Shown here one piece after another: positions 39,057 through 51,539 of a stretch of DNA of 64,000 nt. The notes below the pieces were generated by a model. That model made no database searches, was not told the origin of the DNA, and saw only the letters and a list, made by a program, of their open reading frames with translations. This stretch comes from an uncultured Alphaproteobacteria bacterium (GTDB lineage: Bacteria; Pseudomonadota; Alphaproteobacteria; HIMB59; GCA-002718135). Position 1 is the stretch's first letter. Each line of letters starts with the position of its first letter. The translations under genes and the position numbers were made by a program. The DNA lies in the NCBI GenBank assembly GCA_902618015.1, contig CACMYX010000004.1:124001-188000 (forward strand), read 5' to 3'.

Positions 39057-40123
39057 CTTCTAATTCAATAGGAAAAATCTTTAATTTTACTACATGGGGA
39101 GAGAGCCACGGCAAAGCTATTGGTTGTGTAGTCGATGGAGTACCATCAAACATAAATTTAACTGAAAAAGATATTCAACCCTATTTAGATAAAAGAAAAC
39201 CTGGTCAGTCGAAATTTACAACTCAAAGAAAAGAAGAGGATAAAGTTGAAATACTATCTGGAACTTTTGAAGGAAAAACAACTGGTCATCCTATTTCTCT
39301 AATTATTTATAATCAAGATCAGAGATCAAAAGATTATGGTGATATCAAAAGTAAATTTAGACCAGGTCATGCAGATTACACGTATTGGAAAAAATATGGC
39401 ATAAGAGATTATAGGGGCGGTGGTAGATCTAGTGCTAGAGAAACTGCGATGAGAGTAGCTGCAGGGGCAATAGCAAGAAAAATCATAAAAAATAAAATTA
39501 AAAATCAAGTTGTAATAACAGGTGCATTAATTCAAATAGGTAATCATAAAATTAATTATGATAATTGGAATAATAATTTTATTCCAAAAAATAATTTTTG
39601 GAGTCCTGATAAAAAAATTATTAAAATATGGGAAAACGAAATACAAACTGCAAGAAAATCTGGTTCCTCTTTAGGTGCCATAATTGAAATTAGAGTGAAA
39701 GGTTTGCCCGCTGGATTAGGAGAACCTATCTATGAAAAAATAGACTCTGATATTGCTAAGGCATTAATGTCTATTAATGCTGTTAAGGGAGTAGAAATGG
39801 GAAATGGATTTAGCAGTGTTTATGAAACTGGAATTTCTAATGTTGATGAAATGAGAATAAAAAATAAAAAACCTTTATTTCTTTCAAATAATAATGGTGG
39901 AGTTCTTGGGGGTATTACAACAGGCCAAGAATTAATTACTAGATTTGTAGTAAAGCCGACAAGCTCAATATTATCGCCAAAAAAAACAATTAATACAAAA
40001 TTAAAAGAAACAACAATATCTACTAAAGGTCGTCATGATCCATGTGTTGGTATAAGAGCTGTTCCGGTTGGTGAAGCAATGGTTGCCACAACTATAGCTG
40101 ATCATTGTTTAAGATTTCTTTAA
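39053..40123 (+). CDS. aroC: Chorismate synthase
   Basis: Makes chorismate from EPSP using reduced FMN. The 356 residues carry [20 protein letters not shown] (about residues 12-31), [20 protein letters not shown] and [30 protein letters not shown] and the C-terminal [19 protein letters not shown] follow. All three family signatures are intact. The 3' end overlaps tlyA on the other strand by 15 bases, so the two messages are complementary there. Confidence 0.97.
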   Translation: MTSNSIGKIFNFTTWGESHGKAIGCVVDGVPSNINLTEKDIQPYLDKRKPGQSKFTTQRKEEDKVEILSGTFEGKTTGHPISLIIYNQDQRSKDYGDIKSKFRPGHADYTYWKKYGIRDYRGGGRSSARETAMRVAAGAIARKIIKNKIKNQVVITGALIQIGNHKINYDNWNNNFIPKNNFWSPDKKIIKIWENEIQTARKSGSSLGAIIEIRVKGLPAGLGEPIYEKIDSDIAKALMSINAVKGVEMGNGFSSVYETGISNVDEMRIKNKKPLFLSNNNGGVLGGITTGQELITRFVVKPTSSILSPKKTINTKLKETTISTKGRHDPCVGIRAVPVGEAMVATTIADHCLRFL

Positions 40124-40858
40124 AATACTATAAATCAAAAATTCTTTATTTCCTTTTGGTCCAGTTATTGGACTTTCGACTAAACCTACAACTTCAGCCT
40201 TAATTGTTTTTTTAAACCAATTCGATATATCATTACATACTTGTTCATGAATCAATGAATCTTTCACAATACCTTTTTTCAAATTTATTTTATTAGTTTC
40301 AAATTGTGGTTTAATTAGTGAAATAATCTCAGCTTTACTTGATAAAAGCTTCAAGCTAGGTTCTATAACCTTTGTTAGACTAATGAAACTAACATCACAG
40401 ACTACTATATTAATTTTTTCATGAATTATTGAGTTATCTAAATATTTAGCATTAAAATTTTCTATACTGATAATTTTTTCTTCTTTTTTTAATTTTTCGT
40501 GAAGTTGATTTGTACCAACATCAATAGAATATATTTTTTTAGCATTTTTTTTTAAAAGAACTTCTGTAAATCCACCAGTTGATGAACCGATATCTAGACA
40601 AATTTTATTTTCAACATCAATCTTAAAATCATCAATGGCTTTCAATAATTTGAATGCACCTCTTGAAACCCATGGAGGATGAAGTTGTTTAATTTTTATT
40701 TTTGAGTTTTCATTAAAACTGTTACCACTTTTGGTAATAATTTTATCGTTTACATAAACTTGTCCAGCCATAATCATAGATTGGGCTTTTGATTTAGTAT
40801 CAGCCAAGTTTCTATCCATTAAAAGCTGATCAAGTCTTATTTTTAGATTTTTACTCAA
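40109..40858 (-). CDS. tlyA: TlyA-family rRNA 2'-O-methyltransferase
   Basis: Annotated as hemolysin A in older databases; the family methylates ribosomal RNA (16S C1409 and in some species 23S C1920). The 249 residues begin with an S4 RNA-binding domain ([20 protein letters not shown], about 6-25), followed by an FtsJ-type methyltransferase domain with [16 protein letters not shown] as the SAM site (about 89-104) and CDVSFISL. It begins 9 bases after xseB. Confidence 0.9.
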   Translation of the reverse strand: MSKNLKIRLDQLLMDRNLADTKSKAQSMIMAGQVYVNDKIITKSGNSFNENSKIKIKQLHPPWVSRGAFKLLKAIDDFKIDVENKICLDIGSSTGGFTEVLLKKNAKKIYSIDVGTNQLHEKLKKEEKIISIENFNAKYLDNSIIHEKINIVVCDVSFISLTKVIEPSLKLLSSKAEIISLIKPQFETNKINLKKGIVKDSLIHEQVCNDISNWFKKTIKAEVVGLVESPITGPKGNKEFLIYSILKKS

Positions 40859-40867
40859 ATTTGAAAA

Positions 40868-41086
40868 TTACTTAAAATCTTCTTTTGTAACTTTATTGTT
40901 TTCTTGCTTAATTTTTTTAATTTGGCTTTCAATGCTTTTTAATTTTTCCTCACATGCTTTTTTCAAATTCATTCCTTCTTCGTAAAGTTTTACAGATTCT
41001 TCTAAATCAACTTCGCCATTTTCTAATTTCTCTACAATAGATTCAAGTTTTTTTAAATTATTTTCAAAATTATTATCTTTATTCAT
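40868..41086 (-). CDS. xseB: Exodeoxyribonuclease VII small subunit
   Basis: Small subunit of the single-strand exonuclease VII. The 72 residues are mostly helical with FENNLKKLESIVEKLENGEV followed by DLEESVKLYEEG, the family signature. It overlaps the upstream small membrane-protein gene by 8 bases and precedes tlyA. The large subunit xseA is not in the window. Confidence 0.92.
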   Translation of the reverse strand: MNKDNNFENNLKKLESIVEKLENGEVDLEESVKLYEEGMNLKKACEEKLKSIESQIKKIKQENNKVTKEDFK

Positions 41087-41372
41087 TAGATGTATCTATT
41101 TTTGTAATATTTGATGTTTCTATATCATATATTAAAGCATAAACTTTATCATTACTTTTTATTGTAAACAAAATCCGATTATTATCAATCATATCTATAT
41201 CTGTAATTTTGTGCCCTTTTTCTAAATTTAAATTATATTCAATTAAATTTGTTTCTAAATTACTTTGTTTTTTTGTTGTTTTTATATACAAACCATAAAC
41301 TAGAGCTAAAAAACAAATAACAATTAATATACCTAAAAATATTACAATAAATTTAAGAATTTTTTGAGACAT
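41079..41372 (-). CDS. Small single-helix membrane protein of unknown function
   Basis: Not recognised with confidence. The 97 residues contain one N-terminal membrane helix (about 7-29) and then a short soluble domain rich in beta-forming residues (GHKITDIDMIDNNRILFTIK). The likely topology places the C-terminal part in the periplasm. Its ATG (41372-41370) overlaps the ATG of rluD on the opposite strand, and it overlaps xseB by 8 bases. It may be a conserved alphaproteobacterial partner of the rluD locus, but no function is implied. Confidence 0.75.
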   Translation of the reverse strand: MSQKILKFIVIFLGILIVICFLALVYGLYIKTTKKQSNLETNLIEYNLNLEKGHKITDIDMIDNNRILFTIKSNDKVYALIYDIETSNITKIDTSNE

Positions 41373-42342
41373 GAACGAATTCTATAATCTTAAATTAACT
41401 ATAAATAAACAATTAAGTTCACAAAGATTAGATAAAGTGCTCGTTTCTAAATTGGAAGGGTATTCAAGAACACAAATAAAAACTTTAATATTAAATGGCA
41501 ATGTAAATCTTGATGAAAAGGAAATAAAAGATCCGTCTTACATAACTAAAGAAAATGAAAATTACTTTATAAATATTATCTTGAAGCAAGAAACAAAACA
41601 TTCAGCTGAAAATATAGACTTAAACATTATTTATGAAGATGAAGATTTAATCGTTATAAATAAACCTCCAAATTTAGTAATGCATCCAGCTCCTGGAAAT
41701 GAAAGCGGCACTCTTGTGAATGCTCTTATGCATTACACTAATAATCAACTAAGTAATTTAGATGATAATGCTAGACCAGGAATAGTCCATCGTCTAGATA
41801 AGGATACGAGTGGAATTCTTGTTGTTGCAAAAAATAATAATGTTCATATTAATTTAGCCGAACAATTTAAAGAACATACGATATCTCGAAGATATAAAGC
41901 CATAGTTTGGGGAACTCCTGATAATCAATCAATTGAAGGGTACATAGAGAGAAATAGAAAAAATAGAAAAAAAATGAGTTTAAATAATAAGGGTTTTGGA
42001 AAATATTCTAAAACTGATATTAAATTAGAAAAAACTTTTGGTATTGCTAGTTTAGTTGACTGCCATTTACATACTGGAAGAACACATCAAATTAGACTTC
42101 ATTTAACTTCTAAAAATTCTCCTATAATTGGTGATAAGATTTATGGAAAAAGTAAAATTAATCAATTTGGAAAAGATAAAAATACATTTAATAAATTCAT
42201 GATTTTAAAAAATTTTGAAAGACAAGCATTGCATGCTTATCATCTTGGTTTTGATCATCCTACATCAAAAAAAAGGATGGATTTTGATATTGAAATTCCT
42301 GAAGATTTTAAGAATTTAATTGAATTATTGCTTAAATATTAA
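41371..42342 (+). CDS. rluD: Ribosomal large-subunit pseudouridine synthase, RluD type
   Basis: Pseudouridine synthase acting on 23S rRNA helix 69 in the RluD subfamily. The 323 residues have an N-terminal S4 domain (QRLDKVLVSKLEGYSRTQIK, about 18-37) and the catalytic HRLDKDTSGILVVAKN, whose aspartate is the nucleophile (about residues 138-153). The conserved GRTHQIRLHL follows. RluD specificity is inferred from the S4 domain and from the neighbour rpoH, as in other alphaproteobacteria. There is no 5' gap to the divergent gene. Confidence 0.9.
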   Translation: MNEFYNLKLTINKQLSSQRLDKVLVSKLEGYSRTQIKTLILNGNVNLDEKEIKDPSYITKENENYFINIILKQETKHSAENIDLNIIYEDEDLIVINKPPNLVMHPAPGNESGTLVNALMHYTNNQLSNLDDNARPGIVHRLDKDTSGILVVAKNNNVHINLAEQFKEHTISRRYKAIVWGTPDNQSIEGYIERNRKNRKKMSLNNKGFGKYSKTDIKLEKTFGIASLVDCHLHTGRTHQIRLHLTSKNSPIIGDKIYGKSKINQFGKDKNTFNKFMILKNFERQALHAYHLGFDHPTSKKRMDFDIEIPEDFKNLIELLLKY

Positions 42343-42372
42343 ATTATATTTTATTTGTGATATAGGAGTATT

Positions 42373-45600
<3,228 letters not shown>

Positions 45601-45608
<8 letters not shown>

Positions 45609-46956
45609 GATAGGGCCTTACTAATCTTTTTATTTCTAAAGACTTCTTTTTAACCTCGGTAATCTCTTGCCCTTCAACAAGTATTCTTACTAATGGTTCA
45701 GTTCCAGATAACCTAACAAGAGATCTTATTTTTTTATTATTATATACTTTATCATTTTTTAACTTACCAAGAATTTTTAACAGTTTGGTATTCTTTGTTT
45801 TATATCTTAAGTTAATTTTATCTTGAGGAAAATCATTGTACAAATCAAAAAGTTTACTTGCCTTATTTTTATTTGATATCAAAATTTCAGTAATTTTTAG
45901 AGCTGCTAAAATTCCATCGCCAGTATTAGAGTGTTCTGACAAGATTATATGTCCTGATTGTTCACCACCAATAATAGATTTAGATTTTTTCATTTGATTT
46001 ATAACGTTTATGTCTCCAACAGCTGTTCGTTTAATATTTAATTTTAATTTATTTGTAAGATAATTTTCTAATCCCATGTTAGACATGACTGTTATAATAA
46101 CATCATGTTGATTAGATTTTTTCTTAGGTTTTACAAAACTTTTACATAGCAATCCTATAATCTTATCGCCATCAACTTCTTTTCCCTCTTCATCTACAAC
46201 TATTAACCTATCTCCATCACCATCAAATGCAAATCCAATATTTGCCTTTTCTTTTATGACATTTTGTGAAAGTGACTTAACGTCAACTGCCCCACAATTT
46301 TTATTAATATTCAAACCATCGGGATTATTATTTATGGCTATTACATTGTGACCTAACTCCCAAAATAAATTTGGGGCTATATTGTATGTAGCTCCATTCG
46401 CACAATCTAAAACAATTTTTAATTTTTTCTTGGATGACGTTTTATTTAAAGTGCTCTTTAAAAATTCTGAGTACCTACCTGAAGCATCTTCTAGTCTTTT
46501 TGCATTTCCAGATACAAATGTATTATTGGTTATTTTAGAATATTTTTTATTATTTAAGACTATATTTTCAACTTTTTGCTCTATTGATGAATTTAATTTT
46601 GTTCCAGTACTGTCAAAAAATTTAAGTCCATTATACTCATATGTATTATGAGAAGCTGTAATCATTACACCAATATCAGCTCTTAAAGTTTTAATCATCA
46701 ATGGTACAGCAGGTGTAGGAAGTGGACCAACTAAAATTACATCCATGCCCATAGAAATAAATCCAGCTGTAACAAGAGGCTCGTATAAATAACCAGATAA
46801 TCTTGTATCTTTACAGATTACAACCCTACTATTTTTAGAATTTTTCTTTTTGAGAAGAAATGCTACTGTCTTTGATATTTTTAGACAGGTTTCTGCAGAA
46901 AGGGGCTCCTCATTAACTAAGCACCGTATACCATCGGTACCAAATATTTTTGACAT
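45601..46956 (-). CDS. glmM: Phosphoglucosamine mutase
   Basis: Interconverts glucosamine-6- and -1-phosphate on the way to UDP-GlcNAc. The 451 residues open FGTDGIRCLVNEEPL. They carry the phosphoserine loop MITASHNTYEYNGLKFF (about 97-113), the metal loop AFDGDGDRLIVVDE and the phosphate-binding RLSGTEPLVRI near the C-terminus. It lies 44 bases after ftsH. The folP gene that often sits between ftsH and glmM in alphaproteobacteria is missing. Confidence 0.96.
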
Positions 46957-47000
46957 TTGTGTCTTTTATTCAAAAATATAAATAAAGTGAAGTAATTAAA

Positions 47001-48902
47001 TTAGTTTGCCGGTGCCGTAGCTGAACCGCCTGTTTTTGGTACAGATGTGGCTGGTTTTTTTGGTGTGTTTATATCATTATCAAAATCATCTCGAGTTGGC
47101 TTTATACCTTTGATTAAATCTTTAATTTCATCACCTGATAATGTTTCATACTCTAAAAGCCCCTTAGCAACTATATGCAATTCTTCAATATTATCTTGAA
47201 GAATTTTTCTACAATTATTTTCAGCTTCTTCTGCAAGAGACCTAACCTCTTCATCGATTAATTTTGCTGTGGAGTCAGATAAATTTTTGGATTGTGCAAC
47301 AGAATGTCCAAGGAAAACTTCCTCACTATCACTGTTATATCTAAGACGGCCTAATTTTTCACTCATACCCCATTCAGTAATCATTTTTTTTGATAGATTT
47401 GTAACCATTTGTATATCGCTTGCCGCACCATTTGTAATTTTATCTTTACCAAAAATCATTTCTTCTGCAATTCTGCCGCCAGTAGCTATTAATAAATGAG
47501 CTTTCATTTGATCTTTTCGCATAGAAAGCTGATCTTTTTCAGGAAGTCTCATAACCATACCTAAGGCTCTACCTCTTGGTATTATGGTCGCTTTATGTAT
47601 CGGATCAGAAGCTGGTGAGTGAAGAGTAGCTACTGCATGACCAGCTTCATGATAAGCTGTAAGTTTCTTTTCATCTTCTGACATGACCATAGATCTTTTT
47701 TCAGCACCCATCATCACTTTATCTTTGGCACTTTCAAAATCCTCAAGTGTAACCATTCTTTTATTTTTTCTAGCAGCTAGTAATGCTGCTTCATTGACTA
47801 AATTTGCTAAATCAGCTCCAGAGAAACCTGGCGTTCCCCTTGCAATAATTTTTGAGTCAAATTTTGGTGAAACTTTAATTTTTTTAATATGAACTTTAAG
47901 TATTTTGTCTCTTCCCATTACATCAGGATTATTAACTGTTATTTGGCGGTCAAATCTTCCTGGTCGAAGCAAAGCTGGGTCAAGAACATCAGGTCTGTTT
48001 GTTGCAGCAATTATAATTACACCTGCATTTGCTTCAAACCCATCCATTTCAACAAGAAGTTGATTAAGAGTTTGTTCTCTTTCATCATTCCCACCACCAA
48101 GACCGGCACCACGGTGTCTTCCAACAGCATCAATTTCATCAATAAAAACTATACAAGGTGCATTTTTTTTACCTTGGTCAAACATATCTCTAACTCTACT
48201 AGCTCCAACTCCTACAAACATTTCAACAAAATCTGATCCTGAAATGGAAAAGAAAGGAACATTTGCTTCACCTGCAATTGCTCTTGCAAGTAAAGTTTTT
48301 CCAGTACCTGGGGGTCCTACTAATAGTGCGCCTCTTGGAATCTTACCCCCTAATCTAGAAAACTTTGAAGGATCTTTTAAAAATTCAACAACTTCTTCTA
48401 ATTCTTGTTTAGCTTCATCGATACCTGCTACGTCGTCAAATGTAATTTTACCTACAGCCTCATTTAATAATTTAGCTTTAGATTTACCAAAGCCCATTGC
48501 TTTTCCACCACCGCCTTGCATTTGGCGCATGAAGAAGATCCAAACTCCAATTAAAAGAAGCATAGGAAACCATGAGAGTAATACACTTAAAAGTGGATGC
48601 ATTGATCTTTCAGAAGGTTCAGCAGTAATTTTTACCCCACTTTCATTTAATTTATCTACCAAATTGGGATAATTAGGAACATATGTGCTAAATGATCGAC
48701 CGTCATTTAGAAATCCTGTAACGTTGCTTCCATTAATATTAACTTCAGAAACGTTTCCACTTTCTGTTGCTGCAATGAAGTCAGAAAAGGATATTTTTGA
48801 AGTATTCCTGTTATTAGAAGTTCCTTGGAAAAGATTGAAAAGAACGATTAAGAGCAATCCAATTATAATCCATAGTACAACGTTTTTGCTTATATTTTTC
48901 AT
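47001..48902 (-). CDS. ftsH: ATP-dependent zinc metalloprotease FtsH
   Basis: Membrane-anchored AAA+ protease for quality control and regulated turnover (for example of RpoH in E. coli). The 633 residues have two membrane helices (about 8-26 and 105-125), Walker A GPPGTGKT (196-203), Walker B FIDEIDA, the second region of homology ending RPGRFDRQ and the zinc motif HEAGH. All catalytic residues are present. It follows tilS by 60 bases. Confidence 0.98.
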   Translation of the reverse strand: MKNISKNVVLWIIIGLLLIVLFNLFQGTSNNRNTSKISFSDFIAATESGNVSEVNINGSNVTGFLNDGRSFSTYVPNYPNLVDKLNESGVKITAEPSERSMHPLLSVLLSWFPMLLLIGVWIFFMRQMQGGGGKAMGFGKSKAKLLNEAVGKITFDDVAGIDEAKQELEEVVEFLKDPSKFSRLGGKIPRGALLVGPPGTGKTLLARAIAGEANVPFFSISGSDFVEMFVGVGASRVRDMFDQGKKNAPCIVFIDEIDAVGRHRGAGLGGGNDEREQTLNQLLVEMDGFEANAGVIIIAATNRPDVLDPALLRPGRFDRQITVNNPDVMGRDKILKVHIKKIKVSPKFDSKIIARGTPGFSGADLANLVNEAALLAARKNKRMVTLEDFESAKDKVMMGAEKRSMVMSEDEKKLTAYHEAGHAVATLHSPASDPIHKATIIPRGRALGMVMRLPEKDQLSMRKDQMKAHLLIATGGRIAEEMIFGKDKITNGAASDIQMVTNLSKKMITEWGMSEKLGRLRYNSDSEEVFLGHSVAQSKNLSDSTAKLIDEEVRSLAEEAENNCRKILQDNIEELHIVAKGLLEYETLSGDEIKDLIKGIKPTRDDFDNDINTPKKPATSVPKTGGSATAPAN

Positions 48903-48962
48903 CTAAGTATTACATAGGAATTTATTATAAAAACACAATAGTTTTGTAGAAAATTAAACAAA

Positions 48963-49925
48963 TTATCTTGAAAATATAAGAAAATCATCATTTTTTTTAA
49001 CAATCATGCCTCTGATGTTAAAATATTTAAAATTTAATTTCTTTATTTCATTAATTAAGATTCTAATTTTTTTTGATCGTGGAGCATTAGATCCATAAAA
49101 TAAAAATTGATATATTTTTCGTATAATATTTTCAGAATTAATTTCATTCAAATTTTTCATATTATCAAAACCAACAATAATTTGTTTACTATCAATCTTA
49201 ATAATATTTTGGAGAAGTATCTCAAATATCATTTGAATAAAATATGGTGAATAAAAAAGTATGCTCTCAAAATCTTTATTTATTTCTTTGATTGTTTTTT
49301 GGTCAGATTTTTTAAGAAATTTTCTTATTGTAGGACGAGTATAATCTAAATTAAAATTTGATGGATCATTAATATATTCTATTTTATTTTTTTTATTATA
49401 GTTCAATAATGCATCTTTAGAAAAATTTAAAAGTGGTCTAATTATGCCAACTTTATTATAAAGTGAGAATTCAGACATTGATTTTAAGCCATAAAAGTCA
49501 CTTCCAGCTATCTTTCTATTCAAAAAAGTTTCTAAATTATCATCTTTGTGATGAGCAACAAATAAATGCAAAAAATTATTTTTAATACAAAAATCTGTAA
49601 GTAAATTATAACGATTATTTCTAGCCTCATTCATACTTTTCTTACTCACATTAACTTGGTTTACAGTCAGAATTTGAGAGGTAATATTCTTTTTATTCAA
49701 GTAGGTAGAAATATAGTTTGCTTCCTGATTAGAATTTTTTCTAATACCATGATCTACAATTAGAGCAATAAGGTTCCCTTTTTTGTATTTTATAAATGCA
49801 TTTACAAGGAATAATAATGACATACTATCCGGACCACCTGAAACTGCTACTGCGACAGACGGGTTTTTTTCAAAAGTATATTTTTTTTCTATGTTTTTAA
49901 TGAATTCTTTATTTGTGAGCTTCAT
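48963..49925 (-). CDS. tilS: tRNA(Ile)-lysidine synthase
   Basis: Makes lysidine at position 34 of the CAU-anticodon tRNA-Ile so that it reads AUA. The 320 residues show the PP-loop AVSGGPDSMSLLFL (about residues 26-39), DHGIRKNSNQEA and VAHHKDDNLETFL. It is shorter than the E. coli enzyme because C-terminal domains are reduced, as is common in small alphaproteobacterial genomes. It overlaps cpoB (ATGA). Confidence 0.93.
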   Translation of the reverse strand: MKLTNKEFIKNIEKKYTFEKNPSVAVAVSGGPDSMSLLFLVNAFIKYKKGNLIALIVDHGIRKNSNQEANYISTYLNKKNITSQILTVNQVNVSKKSMNEARNNRYNLLTDFCIKNNFLHLFVAHHKDDNLETFLNRKIAGSDFYGLKSMSEFSLYNKVGIIRPLLNFSKDALLNYNKKNKIEYINDPSNFNLDYTRPTIRKFLKKSDQKTIKEINKDFESILFYSPYFIQMIFEILLQNIIKIDSKQIIVGFDNMKNLNEINSENIIRKIYQFLFYGSNAPRSKKIRILINEIKKLNFKYFNIRGMIVKKNDDFLIFSR

Positions 49926-50839
49926 TCATTATTTTCTAAGCAATTATACTCAACAATTTGTTTTTTGGTTTGAGGAATTATTTTATTTTTTGGAAAATCA
50001 ATAATTAATTTTTCCATAGTTTTACAAGCCTCAGTAGTTTTTTCAACTTGGTATAATGACTGAGAAAGTTTGAAAAGCATTTCTGCAGCTTTAATACTTT
50101 CTGGAAATTTTTGGAAACCTTCTGCAAATATAAGCGCTGCTTCTCTATAATTTTTTTCTAAAATATATAATTCTCCAAGCCAATAATGTGCTGAACCTGA
50201 TAGTTGATTATCAGGATTGTCTGAAATAAACTGTTCGAATGAAGTTTTGGCATCCTGCCATTTTTTATCTCTAATATTATCAAATGCTTCTTGGAATTGA
50301 TCTTCAGGTGATAAGACCACTTCTTTTTCATTAGAATTTAATTCTTGATCATTAGATATAACCTCTTCATTTGTATCATTTGTGTTTTTTGAAATATTTA
50401 ATGTTCCAAGTGTATTTTCAGTTTCAGTATCACTCAAATTATTGCTTTTAACTTCAGAACTATCTTGTAAAACTTCGTCTGTATTTACATTTACATTATT
50501 TGAAGGAACTGATTGTAAATTATTAATAACTAATTCTAAGTTTTCTAGCTTATTAAAAATATCATCTAATTGAAAATACAATTCCTCTAAGTTAGAAGTT
50601 AAATTTTTTATATCATTTTCAATATCATATATTCGTAAGTCAATAGCAGAAAGATTCTTTACAAAATCATTATTTACTCCACTAGATTGACTTGATGAAT
50701 TTGAAAATACTTCTTTAGAAAGATCGGAGACTTCTCTTTGCAACCTCTCTAATTGCTGATTAATTGTAAGTTCATTTTCATTAGAATAAGCATAACTTGA
50801 AAAAAATGAGATTAAAACAGTGAGTATGTATTTAAACAT
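49922..50839 (-). CDS. cpoB: Tol-Pal system coordinator CpoB (YbgF)
   Basis: Periplasmic partner of TolA that links outer-membrane constriction to peptidoglycan synthesis. The 305 residues have a signal peptide (ending about residue 18, SYAYS), a coiled-coil segment for trimerisation (about 23-110), an acidic Asn/Ser/Glu-rich linker and C-terminal TPR repeats (PDNQLSGSAHYWLGELY, KNYREAALIFAEGF). It starts 77 bases downstream of pal and follows a hairpin terminator, so read-through or a separate promoter is needed. Confidence 0.9.
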   Translation of the reverse strand: MFKYILTVLISFFSSYAYSNENELTINQQLERLQREVSDLSKEVFSNSSSQSSGVNNDFVKNLSAIDLRIYDIENDIKNLTSNLEELYFQLDDIFNKLENLELVINNLQSVPSNNVNVNTDEVLQDSSEVKSNNLSDTETENTLGTLNISKNTNDTNEEVISNDQELNSNEKEVVLSPEDQFQEAFDNIRDKKWQDAKTSFEQFISDNPDNQLSGSAHYWLGELYILEKNYREAALIFAEGFQKFPESIKAAEMLFKLSQSLYQVEKTTEACKTMEKLIIDFPKNKIIPQTKKQIVEYNCLENNE

Positions 50840-50873
50840 TAAAGGATTTTAATTTCTAATTGAGATAAAAATG

Positions 50874-50897
50874 TGGCGCTATATTTCTATAGCGCCA
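50874..50897 (-). terminator. Rho-independent terminator after pal
   Basis: A perfect 10-base stem (TGGCGCTATA / TATAGCGCCA, 4-base loop) lies 19 bases beyond the pal stop, followed on the minus strand by CATTTTTATC. This is the clearest intrinsic terminator in the window and would let the abundant lipoprotein message end before cpoB. It may be partial, since cpoB and tilS lie downstream without an obvious promoter. Confidence 0.75.
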
Positions 50898-50916
50898 AAG
50901 TATTAAGGAAAGTATA

Positions 50917-51438
50917 TTAGTTAACTAAAGTTACTGATCTTCTGTTTTGAGCCCATGCTCCATCATTTGATCCGACAACAGCAGGTCTTTCTTTACCATA
51001 ACTAATAGTTGAAACCCTGTCAGGATTTATTCCTAATCCTATGAGATAATTTTTTACAGCCTGAGCTCTTTTTTCACCAAGAGCTAGGTTGTACTCCCTA
51101 GTTCCTCTTTCATCACAGTGTCCTTCAATTGTTACAGAAACATCACTATTTTGCTTAAGCCATGCAACTTGATCCTGAAGTAATTCTAGAGCATCAGAAT
51201 CTAAATCTGAACTATCATATCCAAAAAATACTCTGTCACCAACATTAACAATTAAATCTTCTTGTGATCCTGAAACTATCCCGCTTCCAGCAGTTTCAGT
51301 AATTGTTCCTTCTGAGGAAACATCACTTCCAGAACTACTTGATCCTGAGCCTGAAGAGTCAGCTGAGTCTTTTGGTGTTGTTGCACAAGCTGCAACAAAT
51401 AAAACCATAAATATAGAGATAAAAAACTTGTAAAACAT
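50917..51438 (-). CDS. pal: Peptidoglycan-associated lipoprotein Pal
   Basis: Outer-membrane lipoprotein that binds peptidoglycan and TolB. The 173 residues start with a lipoprotein signal ending VAAC (Cys18), then a Ser/Gly/Asp-rich linker (about 22-60) and an OmpA-like domain with VFFGYDSSDLDSDA and the peptidoglycan-binding IEGHCDERGTREYNLALGEKRA region. It has its own likely promoter (TATAAT at 51477-51482) and a terminator, so its level can be set separately from tolQRAB. Confidence 0.96.
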   Translation of the reverse strand: MFYKFFISIFMVLFVAACATTPKDSADSSGSGSSSSGSDVSSEGTITETAGSGIVSGSQEDLIVNVGDRVFFGYDSSDLDSDALELLQDQVAWLKQNSDVSVTIEGHCDERGTREYNLALGEKRAQAVKNYLIGLGINPDRVSTISYGKERPAVVGSNDGAWAQNRRSVTLVN

Positions 51439-51476
51439 AAATAAGTGCTCCCTTAATACTTTGAGTAGATATACTA

Positions 51477-51482
51477 AATTAT
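51477..51482 (-). promoter_or_regulatory. Consensus -10 box upstream of pal
   Basis: A perfect TATAAT (minus strand) lies in the 101-base gap between tolB and pal, about 39 bases before the pal start. The same ten bases TTGATATAAT recur 51 bases upstream at 51528-51537, which may be a second start point. No good -35 box is visible for either. The gap otherwise holds a ribosome-binding site (AGGGAG). Confidence 0.45.
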
Positions 51483-51539
51483 ATCAAGTTTCTTAACATT
51501 TTTTTTTAAATTTCGTATATTTTTTTGTATTATATCAAA

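Noticed and set aside
48244..48672. 142-residue open frame on the plus strand
   Set aside because: Lies wholly opposite ftsH, a strongly conserved gene; no independent signal for translation.
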